In this document: positions 26,118 to 37,043 of the stretch, one piece after another
Layout: each line of letters begins with the position of its first letter
Numbering within the stretch: position 1 is the first letter of the stretch
From: Ottowia flava
Lineage (GTDB): Bacteria; Pseudomonadota; Gammaproteobacteria; Burkholderiales; Burkholderiaceae_C
DNA: 64,000 bases
NCBI RefSeq assembly: GCF_008017535.1
Contig: NZ_VRUA01000007.1
Coordinates: 62,001-126,000 of the forward strand
Direction of reading: 5' to 3'
Notes under the pieces: generated by a model
What the model was told of the DNA's origin: nothing
Databases searched by the model: none
The model's input: only the letters and a program-made list of their open reading frames with translations
Translations under genes and position numbers: made by a program

Positions 26118-26846
26118 ATGACCGAACTGAGCCTCCACCAACGCCGCCGCCGGCCCACGGAAGAAGAGTTGGCGGGTATTCCCTGGCTGGCACAGGTGTC
26201 GGCCGCTGACCGTGAGCGGGCGGTGTACGAGTTGCGCATCTCCGATGCCGCGCCAGGAGATGTGGTGTGCCGCATCGGTGGGCCCGCCACCTACTGGTTC
26301 GGTGTGGTCGATGGCCTGCTCAAGATGAGCACCGACACCGCGCAGGGCCACACCATCACCTATTCCGGGCTCACGCGCGGCGGCTGGTTTGGCGAAGGCA
26401 CGGTGCTCAAGCGGGAGCCCTACCGCTACAACATCCAGGCCCTGCGCAACAGCCTGGTGGCGGGCTTGCCGGTGGACACCTTCCACTGGCTGGTCGACCA
26501 CTCGATCGGCTTCAACCGCTTCCTGATGAACCAGTTCAACGAGCGCCTCGCGCAGTTCATCGGCACCATCGAAGCCGACCGCACCCCGAGTCCTGAGGCA
26601 CGGGTCGCGCGCAATCTGGCGTCCATGGTCAACCCGGTGCTGTTTCCCGGCGTGGGCGAGGTGCTGCGCATCACGCAGCAGGAGCTGGCCTATCTGGTTG
26701 GCCTGTCACGCCAGCGCGTGAACGAGGCGCTGCAGGAGCTGTCCGCCGAAGGGGTGCTTCGCATCGAGTACGGCGGTTTGCGCATCCTCGATCTTCCGAC
26801 GCTGCGGCGCCGCTCGCTGGGTGAAACCCACCCGCTGAAGCGCTGA
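26118..26846 (+). CDS. Crp/Fnr family transcriptional regulator
   Basis: 242 residues. A cyclic-nucleotide-binding-like beta-roll (DAAPGDVVCRIGGPATYWFGVVDG; TRGGWFGEG) is joined by a dimer helix to a winged helix with ITQQELAYLVGLSRQRVNEALQEL. There are no Cys clusters for an Fe-S centre, so it is not a classical FNR. It starts 22 bp after the synthase gene, probably in the same transcript. It could be the protein that reads the shared palindromic block at 19969 and 28141, but that is untested. Confidence 0.9.
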   Translation: MTELSLHQRRRRPTEEELAGIPWLAQVSAADRERAVYELRISDAAPGDVVCRIGGPATYWFGVVDGLLKMSTDTAQGHTITYSGLTRGGWFGEGTVLKREPYRYNIQALRNSLVAGLPVDTFHWLVDHSIGFNRFLMNQFNERLAQFIGTIEADRTPSPEARVARNLASMVNPVLFPGVGEVLRITQQELAYLVGLSRQRVNEALQELSAEGVLRIEYGGLRILDLPTLRRRSLGETHPLKR

Positions 26847-26856
26847 GCGCGCCGCA

Positions 26857-28038
26857 TCAACGCAGAAAGCGACCGTCGCGCCCGATCATGGTCAGCTCGA
26901 CCAGGGTCGAGGCGCTCCGTCCGGGCTCGCTGAAGCCGACCGGGAATCCGCCCAGATCAAGCTGGCGCGTGCCCCACACGGTATCCAGAAAGGTCTGCCG
27001 GGTCGCCGCCGGCCCTGCGCGGCGGAGCATTTCAGCCAGCAGGCGGGCGTTGAGGTAACCCTCCATGGCCACGTACGATGGTTCTTCGGCTATGCGAGCA
27101 GCCTTCCAGTCGCGCTGAAAGTCGCGGCTGAGCGGAACCGACTGGCTGACGGGCGACGGCACGACCTGGGAGATCGTCACACCCACGCCATCGGCGCCCA
27201 TGGCCTTCAGCGTGGTCGCCGCGCCCAGCACCGACAGGCCGTACAGGCTCAGCCCGCGCCGCTGTGCGCGCAATCCCTTTACGGTATCCAGCGCAGGTTT
27301 GCCCGCCAGGCCCAGCACCACCGCCTGGGGCTCGGCGGCCACCAGCTTGGCCACCGCCTCCGCCACGTTGCTACTGTCGCCCTCCACACTGACCGACGCC
27401 ACCTGCGTCAGACCGTGCTTCTGAATGGCGCGCGCGGCGCCGCCTTCTACTTCCTTGCCAAAGGCGTTGTTCTGCCAGGCGATGGCCACCCGCTTGAGGC
27501 CAATCGTGCTCAGGTGGCGCACCACCTGCTCGGCTTCCTCAGGGTAGCTGGCGCGCACGTTGATCACGTTGCGCGCCTTCGCCCGCGCACTGGTGGCTCC
27601 GGTGTAGGGCGCGAAGAATGGAATGCCGCTGCTCAACACCTTGGGGAGCATGGCCTCGATGGCCGGTGTGCCGAAGCAGGTGCTGAGCAGGAAGATGCTG
27701 CGGTCGGCCAGCAGCGTGTCGATGTTTGCCACGGCCTTGCCGGCATCGTAGCCGTCGTCCATTACCACTGGTTCTACACGGCGCCCATGAATCCCACCCG
27801 CGGCGTTGACGGCCTCGAAGGCAGCCTGAGCGCCATCGCGGGTAGCGCGCCCCAAGTCGCCCAGTGCGCCGCTCAGCGCAGTCGATTGCCCGATTCGAAT
27901 CGGCTCAGACGACTGGGCCCGCACCGCCAATGGCGAGGCGATCAATGCCATGCTGCCCAGCACGAAAGTACGGCGTCCGGGCCGCCGGGCGTCCTGACGG
28001 AACGGAATGGTCGAATATCGGGCTGGCACGCGGATCAC
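26857..28038 (-). CDS. Liv-type ABC transporter substrate-binding protein (Tat-type signal)
   Basis: 393 residues. The N-terminus carries twin arginines (GRRTFVLGSMALIASPLAV, then RAQ), suggesting Tat export. The mature part is a type-I periplasmic-binding protein (IRIGQSTALSGALGDLGRATRDGAQAAFE; VNAAGGIHGRRVEPVVMDDGYD; RVAIAWQNNAFGKEVEGG). It is an orphan with no permease or ATPase beside it, and converges with the Crp/Fnr gene. Its upstream region shares a long block with that of the ligase-liv operon, so it may supply an alternative binding protein to the same transporter. Confidence 0.9.
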   Translation of the reverse strand: MIRVPARYSTIPFRQDARRPGRRTFVLGSMALIASPLAVRAQSSEPIRIGQSTALSGALGDLGRATRDGAQAAFEAVNAAGGIHGRRVEPVVMDDGYDAGKAVANIDTLLADRSIFLLSTCFGTPAIEAMLPKVLSSGIPFFAPYTGATSARAKARNVINVRASYPEEAEQVVRHLSTIGLKRVAIAWQNNAFGKEVEGGAARAIQKHGLTQVASVSVEGDSSNVAEAVAKLVAAEPQAVVLGLAGKPALDTVKGLRAQRRGLSLYGLSVLGAATTLKAMGADGVGVTISQVVPSPVSQSVPLSRDFQRDWKAARIAEEPSYVAMEGYLNARLLAEMLRRAGPAATRQTFLDTVWGTRQLDLGGFPVGFSEPGRSASTLVELTMIGRDGRFLR

Positions 28039-28140
28039 CTCTGGGTCATGGTCGTTGGTTGCCGCCAGACCGGGGAACTCCAGCCTGGCGTCGTGGCCCC
28101 GCCGGCAATAACCTACCTAGTACCGCCGACAAGTGAGCAA

Positions 28141-28218
28141 ATGTTACGATGACGCATTGACGTGAAATTGTCTTAATGACGACAGTTTTCGCGCGATTTG
28201 TTCAGGTTTTTCCCTAGC
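28141..28218. promoter_or_regulatory. Shared control block, copy B (upstream of orphan binding protein)
   Basis: Ungapped counterpart of 19969-20046. ATGTTACGA is at 28141-28149, TTGACGT at 28157-28163, the palindrome TTGTC-N8-GACA at 28168-28184 and TTTTCCCT at 28208-28215. It lies 102 bp upstream of the minus-strand binding-protein gene. Confidence 0.7.
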
Positions 28219-28448
28219 TGCGACGAGATCGCTCGTGCGCACCAGAAACCGCCGCGGCGTTAACCCGGGGTTTCGTTCAAACGGCCCTCAACTAAGCCGT
28301 CCGCGCCCAGTCGCGCACCTGCCGGTTGGCGGGTGTTCATCGCGCGAGCTTCAAGCGAGTCACAGTCTCAGGTCAAATCTTCCGCGCGCTTGACCCGTTG
28401 TGCGACACCAGCTCTTATTTTGATAGTCCACACGATTCAGCGCTGAGC
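28219..28448. other. Non-coding gap, nothing recognised
   Basis: Between copy B of the shared control block and the end of the Fur-type gene. I see no convincing ORF, RNA gene or terminator. A short ATTTTGATAG at about 28418 recalls the start of the family-1 repeat, but the core is absent. Confidence 0.4.
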
Positions 28449-28934
28449 TCAAGCATCAGCCTCGCGGCAGTCAGCGCAAGTCCCGTGCACGGCCAGATCA
28501 ACCCGCGCGGCCTGATGGCCCTGACGCGCCAGCGTCTGGCGCAACGCCTCTGCCACGGCGCGCGCCGCGGGGTCATCCTCGGGCAGCGGAATCTGGCGTT
28601 GGCAGGCGTCGCACTCGAACAGCGGCCCGTGGGGAGACTGCGCCTCAGCCAGCGCTGGCATGCAAAAACGCCAGACGCGCTCAGCCCCCGACGTGCGGCG
28701 CGCCAGCAGACCCGCGCCGACCAACCGCTCGAGCAGGCGGTACAGCGTGACGGCGTTGACCGGTTCACCCAAGGCTTGCAGCCGCTCTGCCAACTGCGCG
28801 TGCGTTGGCGACCAGCCCGGCGCACCATCGAACAGCGCCAGCACTGCCTGCAATGCGCGGGTGCGGCGCAAACCCGCCATGCGCAGGCGCAAGGCCCGTT
28901 CGGGCAAGAGCTCGGGAGGGGTATCGGTGGTCAT
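28449..28934 (-). CDS. zur: Fur family regulator, probably Zur
   Basis: 161 residues from the ATG at 28934. The winged helix contains PTHAQLAERLQALGEPVNAVTLYRLLERLVGAGL. The metal sites include HGPLFECDACQRQ and the closing CADC, matching the CxxC pairs of the structural zinc site. It is divergent from the znuC-znuB-znuA cluster, which points to a zinc-uptake regulator. The ORF extends to ATG codons at 28961, but these fall within the palindromic operator, so the downstream start is preferred. Confidence 0.85.
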   Translation of the reverse strand: MTTDTPPELLPERALRLRMAGLRRTRALQAVLALFDGAPGWSPTHAQLAERLQALGEPVNAVTLYRLLERLVGAGLLARRTSGAERVWRFCMPALAEAQSPHGPLFECDACQRQIPLPEDDPAARAVAEALRQTLARQGHQAARVDLAVHGTCADCREADA

Positions 28935-28955
28935 GCTGTCATGGGTGAGGCGCAA

Positions 28956-28987
28956 CATCATTATCGCAACTCACTTGCGTTATGATG
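28956..28987. promoter_or_regulatory. Candidate Zur operator between zur and znu genes
   Basis: Imperfect inverted repeat: CATCATTATCGCAA, a short centre, then TTGCGTTATGATG. The arms CGCAA/TTGCG and CATCAT/ATGATG match perfectly with one base of slippage between them. It is placed centrally between the divergent regulator and the zinc transporter genes and contains the ATAA/TTAT elements usual in Zur boxes. Confidence 0.6.
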
Positions 28988-29052
28988 CCCGGCCGCGGGC
29001 GCCTATGCAAGTCGATTGGCCCGCCCTTCATCTGCTTTCTCGCCCCACGCCC

Positions 29053-29187
29053 ATGGCTGCCCCTGATCCGCTGCCCCGCACGCCGCTGCTCTTGCGCTCG
29101 GCGCTTTGGCGCGTGGGTGTGGCCCTCGCGCTGTCGGCGCTGCTGGTGATGCTGTGGCACTGGGCGCTGCAGGGCGGCGGGGCCTGA
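29053..29187 (+). CDS. Small single-span membrane protein upstream of znuC
   Basis: 44 residues from the ATG at 29053; an in-frame ATG at 29005 would give 60. A basic N-terminal part precedes one membrane helix (ALWRVGVALALSALLVMLWH) and a short Gly-rich tail. The stop is 2 bp before the znuC start, which suggests coupling. Third-position GC is high from 29053 onward, favouring that start. Function unknown; if expressed, it belongs to the zinc regulon. Confidence 0.5.
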   Translation: MAAPDPLPRTPLLLRSALWRVGVALALSALLVMLWHWALQGGGA

Positions 29188-29189
29188 GC

Positions 29190-30035
29190 ATGACCCACGC
29201 CCCTGCTATCGATTTGCACGATGTGACGCTCGGCTACGACGGGCACCCCGCCGTGCACCACCTCAGCTGCGCCATCGCGCCCGGCACGCTGATGGCGGTG
29301 GTCGGCCCCAACGGCGCGGGCAAGTCCACGCTGGTCAAGGCGCTGGCCGGGTTGCTGCAACCGATTGGCGGGCGCATCGACGGCCTGGCCGGCCGGCGCG
29401 TGGCGTATTTGCCGCAACAAGCTTCGCTGGAGCGCGGCTTTCCGATCCGCGTGGGCGAATTCGCCGCCATGGGCTTGTGGCAGGAAACCGGTGCGTTCGG
29501 TGGCTTCAGGGGCGCCCAGCGCCAGCGCGTGCGTGACGCGCTGGCCGCCGTGGGCCTGGACGGCTACGCCCGCCAGCCGATCGACACGCTGTCGGGCGGC
29601 CAGCTGCAACGCGCGCTGTTTGCGCGCCTGATGCTCCAAGATGCCGACATCTTGCTGCTGGATGAGCCTTTTTCCGCCATCGATCAGCGCACCACGGCCG
29701 ATCTGCTGGCGCTGCTGCACCAGTGGAACCGCCAGGGCAAGACCGTGCTGGCGGTGCTGCACGACCTGCAGCAGGTGCGCACGGCCTTTCCGCGCACGCT
29801 GATGCTGGCACGCGAGCTGGTGGCCTGGGGCGACACCGACGAGGTGCTGACGCCGGAGAACCTGCGCCGCATGCACGTCATGCCCGAAGCATTTGACGAA
29901 CACGCGCCGGTGTGTGAGGTGGCGCCGTCCGCTGGCGACGTGGCGCACGGCCACCACGACCACGCCCATGGCCACGCCCATTCGCACGATCACGTTCACG
30001 CGCACGCGATGAGCCCCGAAGGGCGCCAGCCATGA
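29190..30035 (+). CDS. znuC: Zinc ABC transporter ATP-binding protein ZnuC, His-rich tail
   Basis: 281 residues. Walker A is GPNGAGKST, signature LSGGQLQRALFARLML, Walker B ILLLDEPFSAID. The last ~45 residues carry a dense His cluster (HGHHDHAHGHAHSHDHVHAH at ~255-274), a likely zinc buffer that is not universal in ZnuC. The start at 29190 is preferred to 29106, which overlaps the small membrane protein gene. It overlaps znuB by ATGA (30032-30035). Confidence 0.92.
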   Translation: MTHAPAIDLHDVTLGYDGHPAVHHLSCAIAPGTLMAVVGPNGAGKSTLVKALAGLLQPIGGRIDGLAGRRVAYLPQQASLERGFPIRVGEFAAMGLWQETGAFGGFRGAQRQRVRDALAAVGLDGYARQPIDTLSGGQLQRALFARLMLQDADILLLDEPFSAIDQRTTADLLALLHQWNRQGKTVLAVLHDLQQVRTAFPRTLMLARELVAWGDTDEVLTPENLRRMHVMPEAFDEHAPVCEVAPSAGDVAHGHHDHAHGHAHSHDHVHAHAMSPEGRQP

Positions 30036-30928
30036 GCGCGCCCGCGCTGGACGCCGGCCTGTGGGGCCTGCTGATCGGTCCGCTGGTCGAATTCGGCTTC
30101 ATGCGGCGCGCGCTGGTGGGCTGCATTGCGCTGTCGCTCAGCTGCGCGCCGGTCGGCGTATTCCTGCTGCTGCGGCGCATGAGCCTGACCGGCGACGCCA
30201 TGGCCCACGCCGTGCTGCCGGGCGCGGCCATCGGCTACCTGATCGCCGGCCTGTCGCTGCCCGCCATGACGCTGGGCGGCGTAGTCGCCGGGCTGCTGGT
30301 GGCCGTCGGCTCAGGCTTGGTGGCGCGCTCCACCGTGCTGCGGGAAGACGCCAGCCTGGCGGCGTTTTATTTGATTTCCCTCGCGCTGGGCGTGCTGATC
30401 GTGTCCACGCGCGGCAGCAGCGTCGACCTGCTGCACGTGCTGTTCGGCACCGTGCTCGCGCTGGACGACGCCGCGCTGGCGCTGCTGGTGGGCACGTCCA
30501 TCGTCACGCTGCTGGCGCTGGCGCTGCTGTACCGCCCGCTGGTGCTGGAATGCCTGGACCCGCAGTTTCTGCGCAGCGTCAGCCGCTTCAGCGCGCTGGC
30601 GCACTACGGCTTTCTGTGCCTGCTGGTGATCAACCTGGTGGCCGGCTTTCACGCGCTGGGCACGCTGATGGCGGTGGGCATCATGGTGCTGCCGGCCGCG
30701 TCGGCGCGGCTGTGGGTGCGCAGCGTGCCGGCCATGATGGTGCTGGCCACGCTGCTGGCGCTGGCGGCCTCGGTGGTGGGGCTGCTGCTGTCCTACCACG
30801 TCGAATGGCCGACCAGCCCGGCCATCGTGCTGTGCCTGGGCGCGACCTACCTGGGCTCGCTGGTGCTGGGGCGCCAGGGCCTGTGGCGCGGCGGTTCGCG
30901 CGCCGCGCGGCGGCATCTGCAACGCTGA
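30032..30928 (+). CDS. znuB: Zinc/metal ABC transporter permease ZnuB
   Basis: 298 residues with about eight membrane segments of the ABC-3 family. It shows RRMSLTGDAMAHAVLPGAAIGYLIAG, the family signature near residue 50, and FHALGTLMAVGIMVLPAASARL in the second half. It forms the inner-membrane zinc channel with ZnuC and is translated through the ATGA overlap. Confidence 0.92.
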   Translation: MSAPALDAGLWGLLIGPLVEFGFMRRALVGCIALSLSCAPVGVFLLLRRMSLTGDAMAHAVLPGAAIGYLIAGLSLPAMTLGGVVAGLLVAVGSGLVARSTVLREDASLAAFYLISLALGVLIVSTRGSSVDLLHVLFGTVLALDDAALALLVGTSIVTLLALALLYRPLVLECLDPQFLRSVSRFSALAHYGFLCLLVINLVAGFHALGTLMAVGIMVLPAASARLWVRSVPAMMVLATLLALAASVVGLLLSYHVEWPTSPAIVLCLGATYLGSLVLGRQGLWRGGSRAARRHLQR

Positions 30929-31936
<1,008 letters not shown>

Positions 31937-32020
31937 CCGCCGGCACGAGCGAGCAGCGCGTCCGGTCTTCGCCCTGCGCGCCGGACGGAAAGGCTTGAGC
32001 GGACTAAAATTACGGGTTCC

Positions 32021-32122
32021 GCGCCAAGGAGCGTTGCAGCGGGCCATTGGCGCCCGTCAGGCTTGGCGTCCAGACTTTCCGTGCAACGACGCTCACCTGA
32101 TGACCACATCCCACAGGTGAGC
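32021..32122 (+). promoter_or_regulatory. SAH riboswitch controlling metH
   Basis: The aptamer halves GGAGCGTTGCAGCGGG (32028-32043) and GCAACGACGCTCACC (32083-32097) match the S-adenosylhomocysteine riboswitch core. Downstream, GCTCACCTG (32091-32099) is complementary to CAGGTGAGC (32114-32122), which contains the metH Shine-Dalgarno. So when the aptamer holds the first strand (SAH bound) the ribosome site is free; without SAH it is masked. This is a translational ON switch, as described for this class in beta- and gammaproteobacteria. Confidence 0.88.
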
Positions 32123-32124
32123 CC

Positions 32125-34875
<2,751 letters not shown>

Positions 34876-34882
34876 CGCTCTG

Positions 34883-34945
34883 TTTTAGATAGCTGGTCGC
34901 GCTGGTGGCACTAGGGCTGCAGGCGGATTTGGCTTGAAATCCGCC
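34883..34945 (+). repeat. ~60-bp dispersed repeat, family 1, forward copy ending in a hairpin
   Basis: TTTTAGATAGCTGGTCGCGC, then CACTAGGGCTGCAGGCGGA. Its end forms a perfect stem GGCGGATTT (34922-34930) / AAATCCGCC (34937-34945), which may help end metH transcription although no T-run follows. Confidence 0.75.
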
Positions 34946-34994
34946 AAAACGCCGGCGATCCAAATCAAGCCGTCAACGTGCCCTGCGACGCGCC

Positions 34995-35288
34995 TCAACG
35001 CGCGGGCGCGGCCACCAGCGCATCCAGCGCCTCGGTCGGCGCCGCCGTTGCTCCGCCAGGGCTGGCCGACGCGTAGTACGCCAGCGTGCCGGCGGCGCCC
35101 GGCAGGGCCACGCGGTGCAAACAACTGGGCGCGGCATCATGCCGACACGCCGCGGACAGGTCCGCCGCACCAGGCGCTTCGCCATGTGGCGCGGTCTGCG
35201 CCAACGCCGCCGCAAAGCACAGGGCGCCCATCCCAAGCGCCAGCACGCGATGCGCGCATCGGGAAAATCTGTACCGCCGCATACCCAT
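34995..35288 (-). CDS. Hypothetical exported protein, possibly truncated
   Basis: 97 residues. The N-terminus MGMRRYRFSRCAHRVLALGM followed by GALCFAAALAQ looks like a signal peptide. Two cysteines (ACRHDAAPSCLHR) may form a disulfide. The reading frame ends shortly after GTLAYYASASPGGATAAPTEALDALVA, a region that looks like the first strands of a larger domain, so it could be the remnant of a longer secreted enzyme. Not recognised; convergent with metH. Confidence 0.45.
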   Translation of the reverse strand: MGMRRYRFSRCAHRVLALGMGALCFAAALAQTAPHGEAPGAADLSAACRHDAAPSCLHRVALPGAAGTLAYYASASPGGATAAPTEALDALVAAPAR

Positions 35289-35338
35289 CAGGCTAACCGG
35301 CCACGCGCCAGGCTGTTCGCCAGGTGGTCAGCCCAAAT

Positions 35339-35488
35339 TCACGTCCAGCCCAGGGCCAAGGGGTAGCCGCGCGGGTTTTCGTTGGTGCGGCTCAGGGTGA
35401 AGCCGCGCTGCGGGTCGAAATCGGCGGTGCCCAGCCTGGTCGGCAGCCAGACGGCGCCACCCACGATGTTCATGGTCTCGACGGTCAT
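35339..35488 (-). CDS. Small hypothetical protein (49 residues)
   Basis: Opens MTVETMNIVGGAVWLPTRLG and ends with NENPRGYPLALGWT. A strong Shine-Dalgarno (GAGGGGAG) stands 4 bases before the ATG at 35488, and third codon positions are almost all G or C as in the real genes here. It lies 43 bp downstream of the cobalamin adenosyltransferase gene, in the same direction. No membrane segment or signal. Function unknown. Confidence 0.55.
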   Translation of the reverse strand: MTVETMNIVGGAVWLPTRLGTADFDPQRGFTLSRTNENPRGYPLALGWT

Positions 35489-35531
35489 GTCGCTCCCCTC
35501 CCTCTGTTCTTTTTTCCTCGCGGCCGCAGGG

Positions 35532-36119
35532 TCAGTCCGGCTCGTTCTGCGCGCGCGCCAGACGCTCGCTCAGCCAGTACACGTCGTCGCCCACGCTGCC
35601 GTCGGGCCGGTGGCGGTTGAGCACGCGCGCCAGCACGAACATCAGGTCGCTCAGCCGGTTCAGGTAACGGCGCGGCGCGGGGCGCACGGCCGCGTCCTGC
35701 TCGCCCAGCGCGACCACGGCGCGCTCGGCCCGGCGCGCCACGGTGCGGCACACGTGGGCCTGCGCGGCGGCGCGGGTACCGGCGGGCAGGATGAACTCTT
35801 GCAGCTTGGGCAGCGTGGCGTTGTACTCGGCCAGCGCCGCGTCCAGCTGCGCCAGCGCATCGTCCTTCAGCAACTCAAAGCTGGGGATCGACAGCTCGCC
35901 GCCCAGGTTGAACAGCTGGTGCTGGATGTCGATCAGCAGCTCGCGCACGCTGGCCGGCAGGTCTTCGCACAGCAGCAGGCCGATGTGGCTGTTCAATTCG
36001 TCCACGTCGCCCATGGCGTGGGGGCGCCCGCTGGCCTTGGACACGCGCGTGTTGTCGCCCAGGCCGGTGGTGCCGTCGTCGCCGGTGCGGGTGGCGATTT
36101 GGGTGAGGCGTTTGCCCAT
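35532..36119 (-). CDS. PduO-type cob(I)alamin adenosyltransferase
   Basis: 195 residues. The N-terminal ATP-binding motif TRTGDDGTTGLGDNTRVSK is the PduO/MMAB signature, with GDVDELNSHIGLLL, then RRYLNRLSDLMFVLARVLNR in the C-terminal helix. It transfers the adenosyl group of ATP to cob(I)alamin. It is separated by a repeat from aroQ, with which it shares direction. Proximity to the B12-dependent metH is suggestive but functionally indirect. Confidence 0.93.
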   Translation of the reverse strand: MGKRLTQIATRTGDDGTTGLGDNTRVSKASGRPHAMGDVDELNSHIGLLLCEDLPASVRELLIDIQHQLFNLGGELSIPSFELLKDDALAQLDAALAEYNATLPKLQEFILPAGTRAAAQAHVCRTVARRAERAVVALGEQDAAVRPAPRRYLNRLSDLMFVLARVLNRHRPDGSVGDDVYWLSERLARAQNEPD

Positions 36120-36127
36120 GGTGTTTG

Positions 36128-36178
36128 CTCCGTTTTAAGTAGCTGACCGCGCAGTATTGACGGCGGCCCGCAGCCCCA
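36128..36178 (+). repeat. ~60-bp dispersed repeat, family 1, forward copy
   Basis: CCGTTTTAAGTAGCTGACCG, then CGCAGTATTGACGGCGGCCC. It overlaps the 3' end of aroQ and provides its last codons and stop. Confidence 0.6.
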
Positions 36179-36578
36179 AAAGGTAAGAATCCACGCCAAA
36201 GCCGCAGATCTGCCCGCGCGCGATGTCGCTGATGAAGGACTGGTGGCGGAAGGCCTCGCGCGCGTGGATGTTGCTCATGTGCACCTCGACGATGGGGCAC
36301 TTCAGGATCGCCAGCGCGTCGCGGATCGCCACGCTGGTGTGCGTCCACGCGCCGGCGTTGATGACCACCGCATCCACCGCATCGCGGTGCGCCTGGTGGA
36401 TGCGCTCGCACATCGCGCCTTCGTGGTTGGTCTGGAAGGACTCGGCGCGCACGCCCAGCTCGGCCGCCAGGCTTTGCAAGGCCGCGTCGATGTCCGCCAG
36501 CGTGGCCGTGCCGTACTGGGCCGGGTCGCGCTGGCCGAACATGTTGAGGTTGATACCGTGCAGGACGAGGATGTTCAT
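36135..36578 (-). CDS. aroQ: Type II 3-dehydroquinate dehydratase
   Basis: 147 residues, the full length of AroQ. It has NILVLHGINLNMFGQRDP, the lid and base region FQTNHEGAMCERIHQA, NAGAWTHTSVAIRDAL and VEVHMSNIHAREAFRHQSF. It removes water from 3-dehydroquinate in the shikimate pathway; aroE, the next enzyme, lies 466 bp upstream. The Leu/Arg-rich C-terminus is replaced by AVNTARSAT, coded by a dispersed repeat. Confidence 0.95.
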   Translation of the reverse strand: MNILVLHGINLNMFGQRDPAQYGTATLADIDAALQSLAAELGVRAESFQTNHEGAMCERIHQAHRDAVDAVVINAGAWTHTSVAIRDALAILKCPIVEVHMSNIHAREAFRHQSFISDIARGQICGFGVDSYLLGLRAAVNTARSAT

Positions 36579-36668
36579 GGCTATTCCGTTGACCCGTAGC
36601 GAACGGGCAGGCCAATTACATCATCTAAAAATGCGATTGCGCCCACGTCAGCTGCTTGCGGCAGCGCG

Positions 36669-36941
36669 CTATTTACATCTGAATTGAACTTCCGCCCCTG
36701 CAAAGGACGAGAACGGTGTGTACGGTTTCGCCTCGGAACTTTGCACCACCATCTGCTTCCCCTGCTTCGCACAAAAAGCCGACGCTTCTTTGAGGATCTC
36801 AACCTTGGTCGCGTTGCCGTTGTACGCCATGGCGTCTTCCTTCGCGTACACGTATTGCCCGCCACCCAAGTCAACGATTCCTGAGTTGGTTGCGCACCCC
36901 ACCACCATCAAAGACAAGATTGTTAGCCCGGTAATACGCAT
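36669..36941 (-). CDS. Small lipoprotein of unknown function
   Basis: 90 residues. Lipobox LMVVGC gives a predicted lipidated Cys16. The mature part GGGQYVYAKEDAMAYNGNATKVEILKEASAFCAKQGKQM with two later cysteines resembles small YecR-like lipoproteins that occur widely without known role. GC content is lower than in the flanking genes, hinting at independent acquisition. Confidence 0.75.
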   Translation of the reverse strand: MRITGLTILSLMVVGCATNSGIVDLGGGQYVYAKEDAMAYNGNATKVEILKEASAFCAKQGKQMVVQSSEAKPYTPFSSFAGAEVQFRCK

Positions 36942-37043
36942 TCTGTTCTCCGATTGATTTGGAAGAAACTGAATGCTATCGTGTTACTTTTACCCGACGC
37001 AAGTCTCTAGCGACATGCAGGACTTAGGCGCGACTGGCTCAAA

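Noticed and set aside
28400-28440. Possible further family-1 repeat copy
   Set aside because: Only a short ATTTTGATAG matches; the TAGCTG-GCGC core and the AGGGCTGxAGGCC block are missing.
31940-32124. Cobalamin riboswitch upstream of metH
   Set aside because: No B12-box found; the conserved strands fit the SAH riboswitch.
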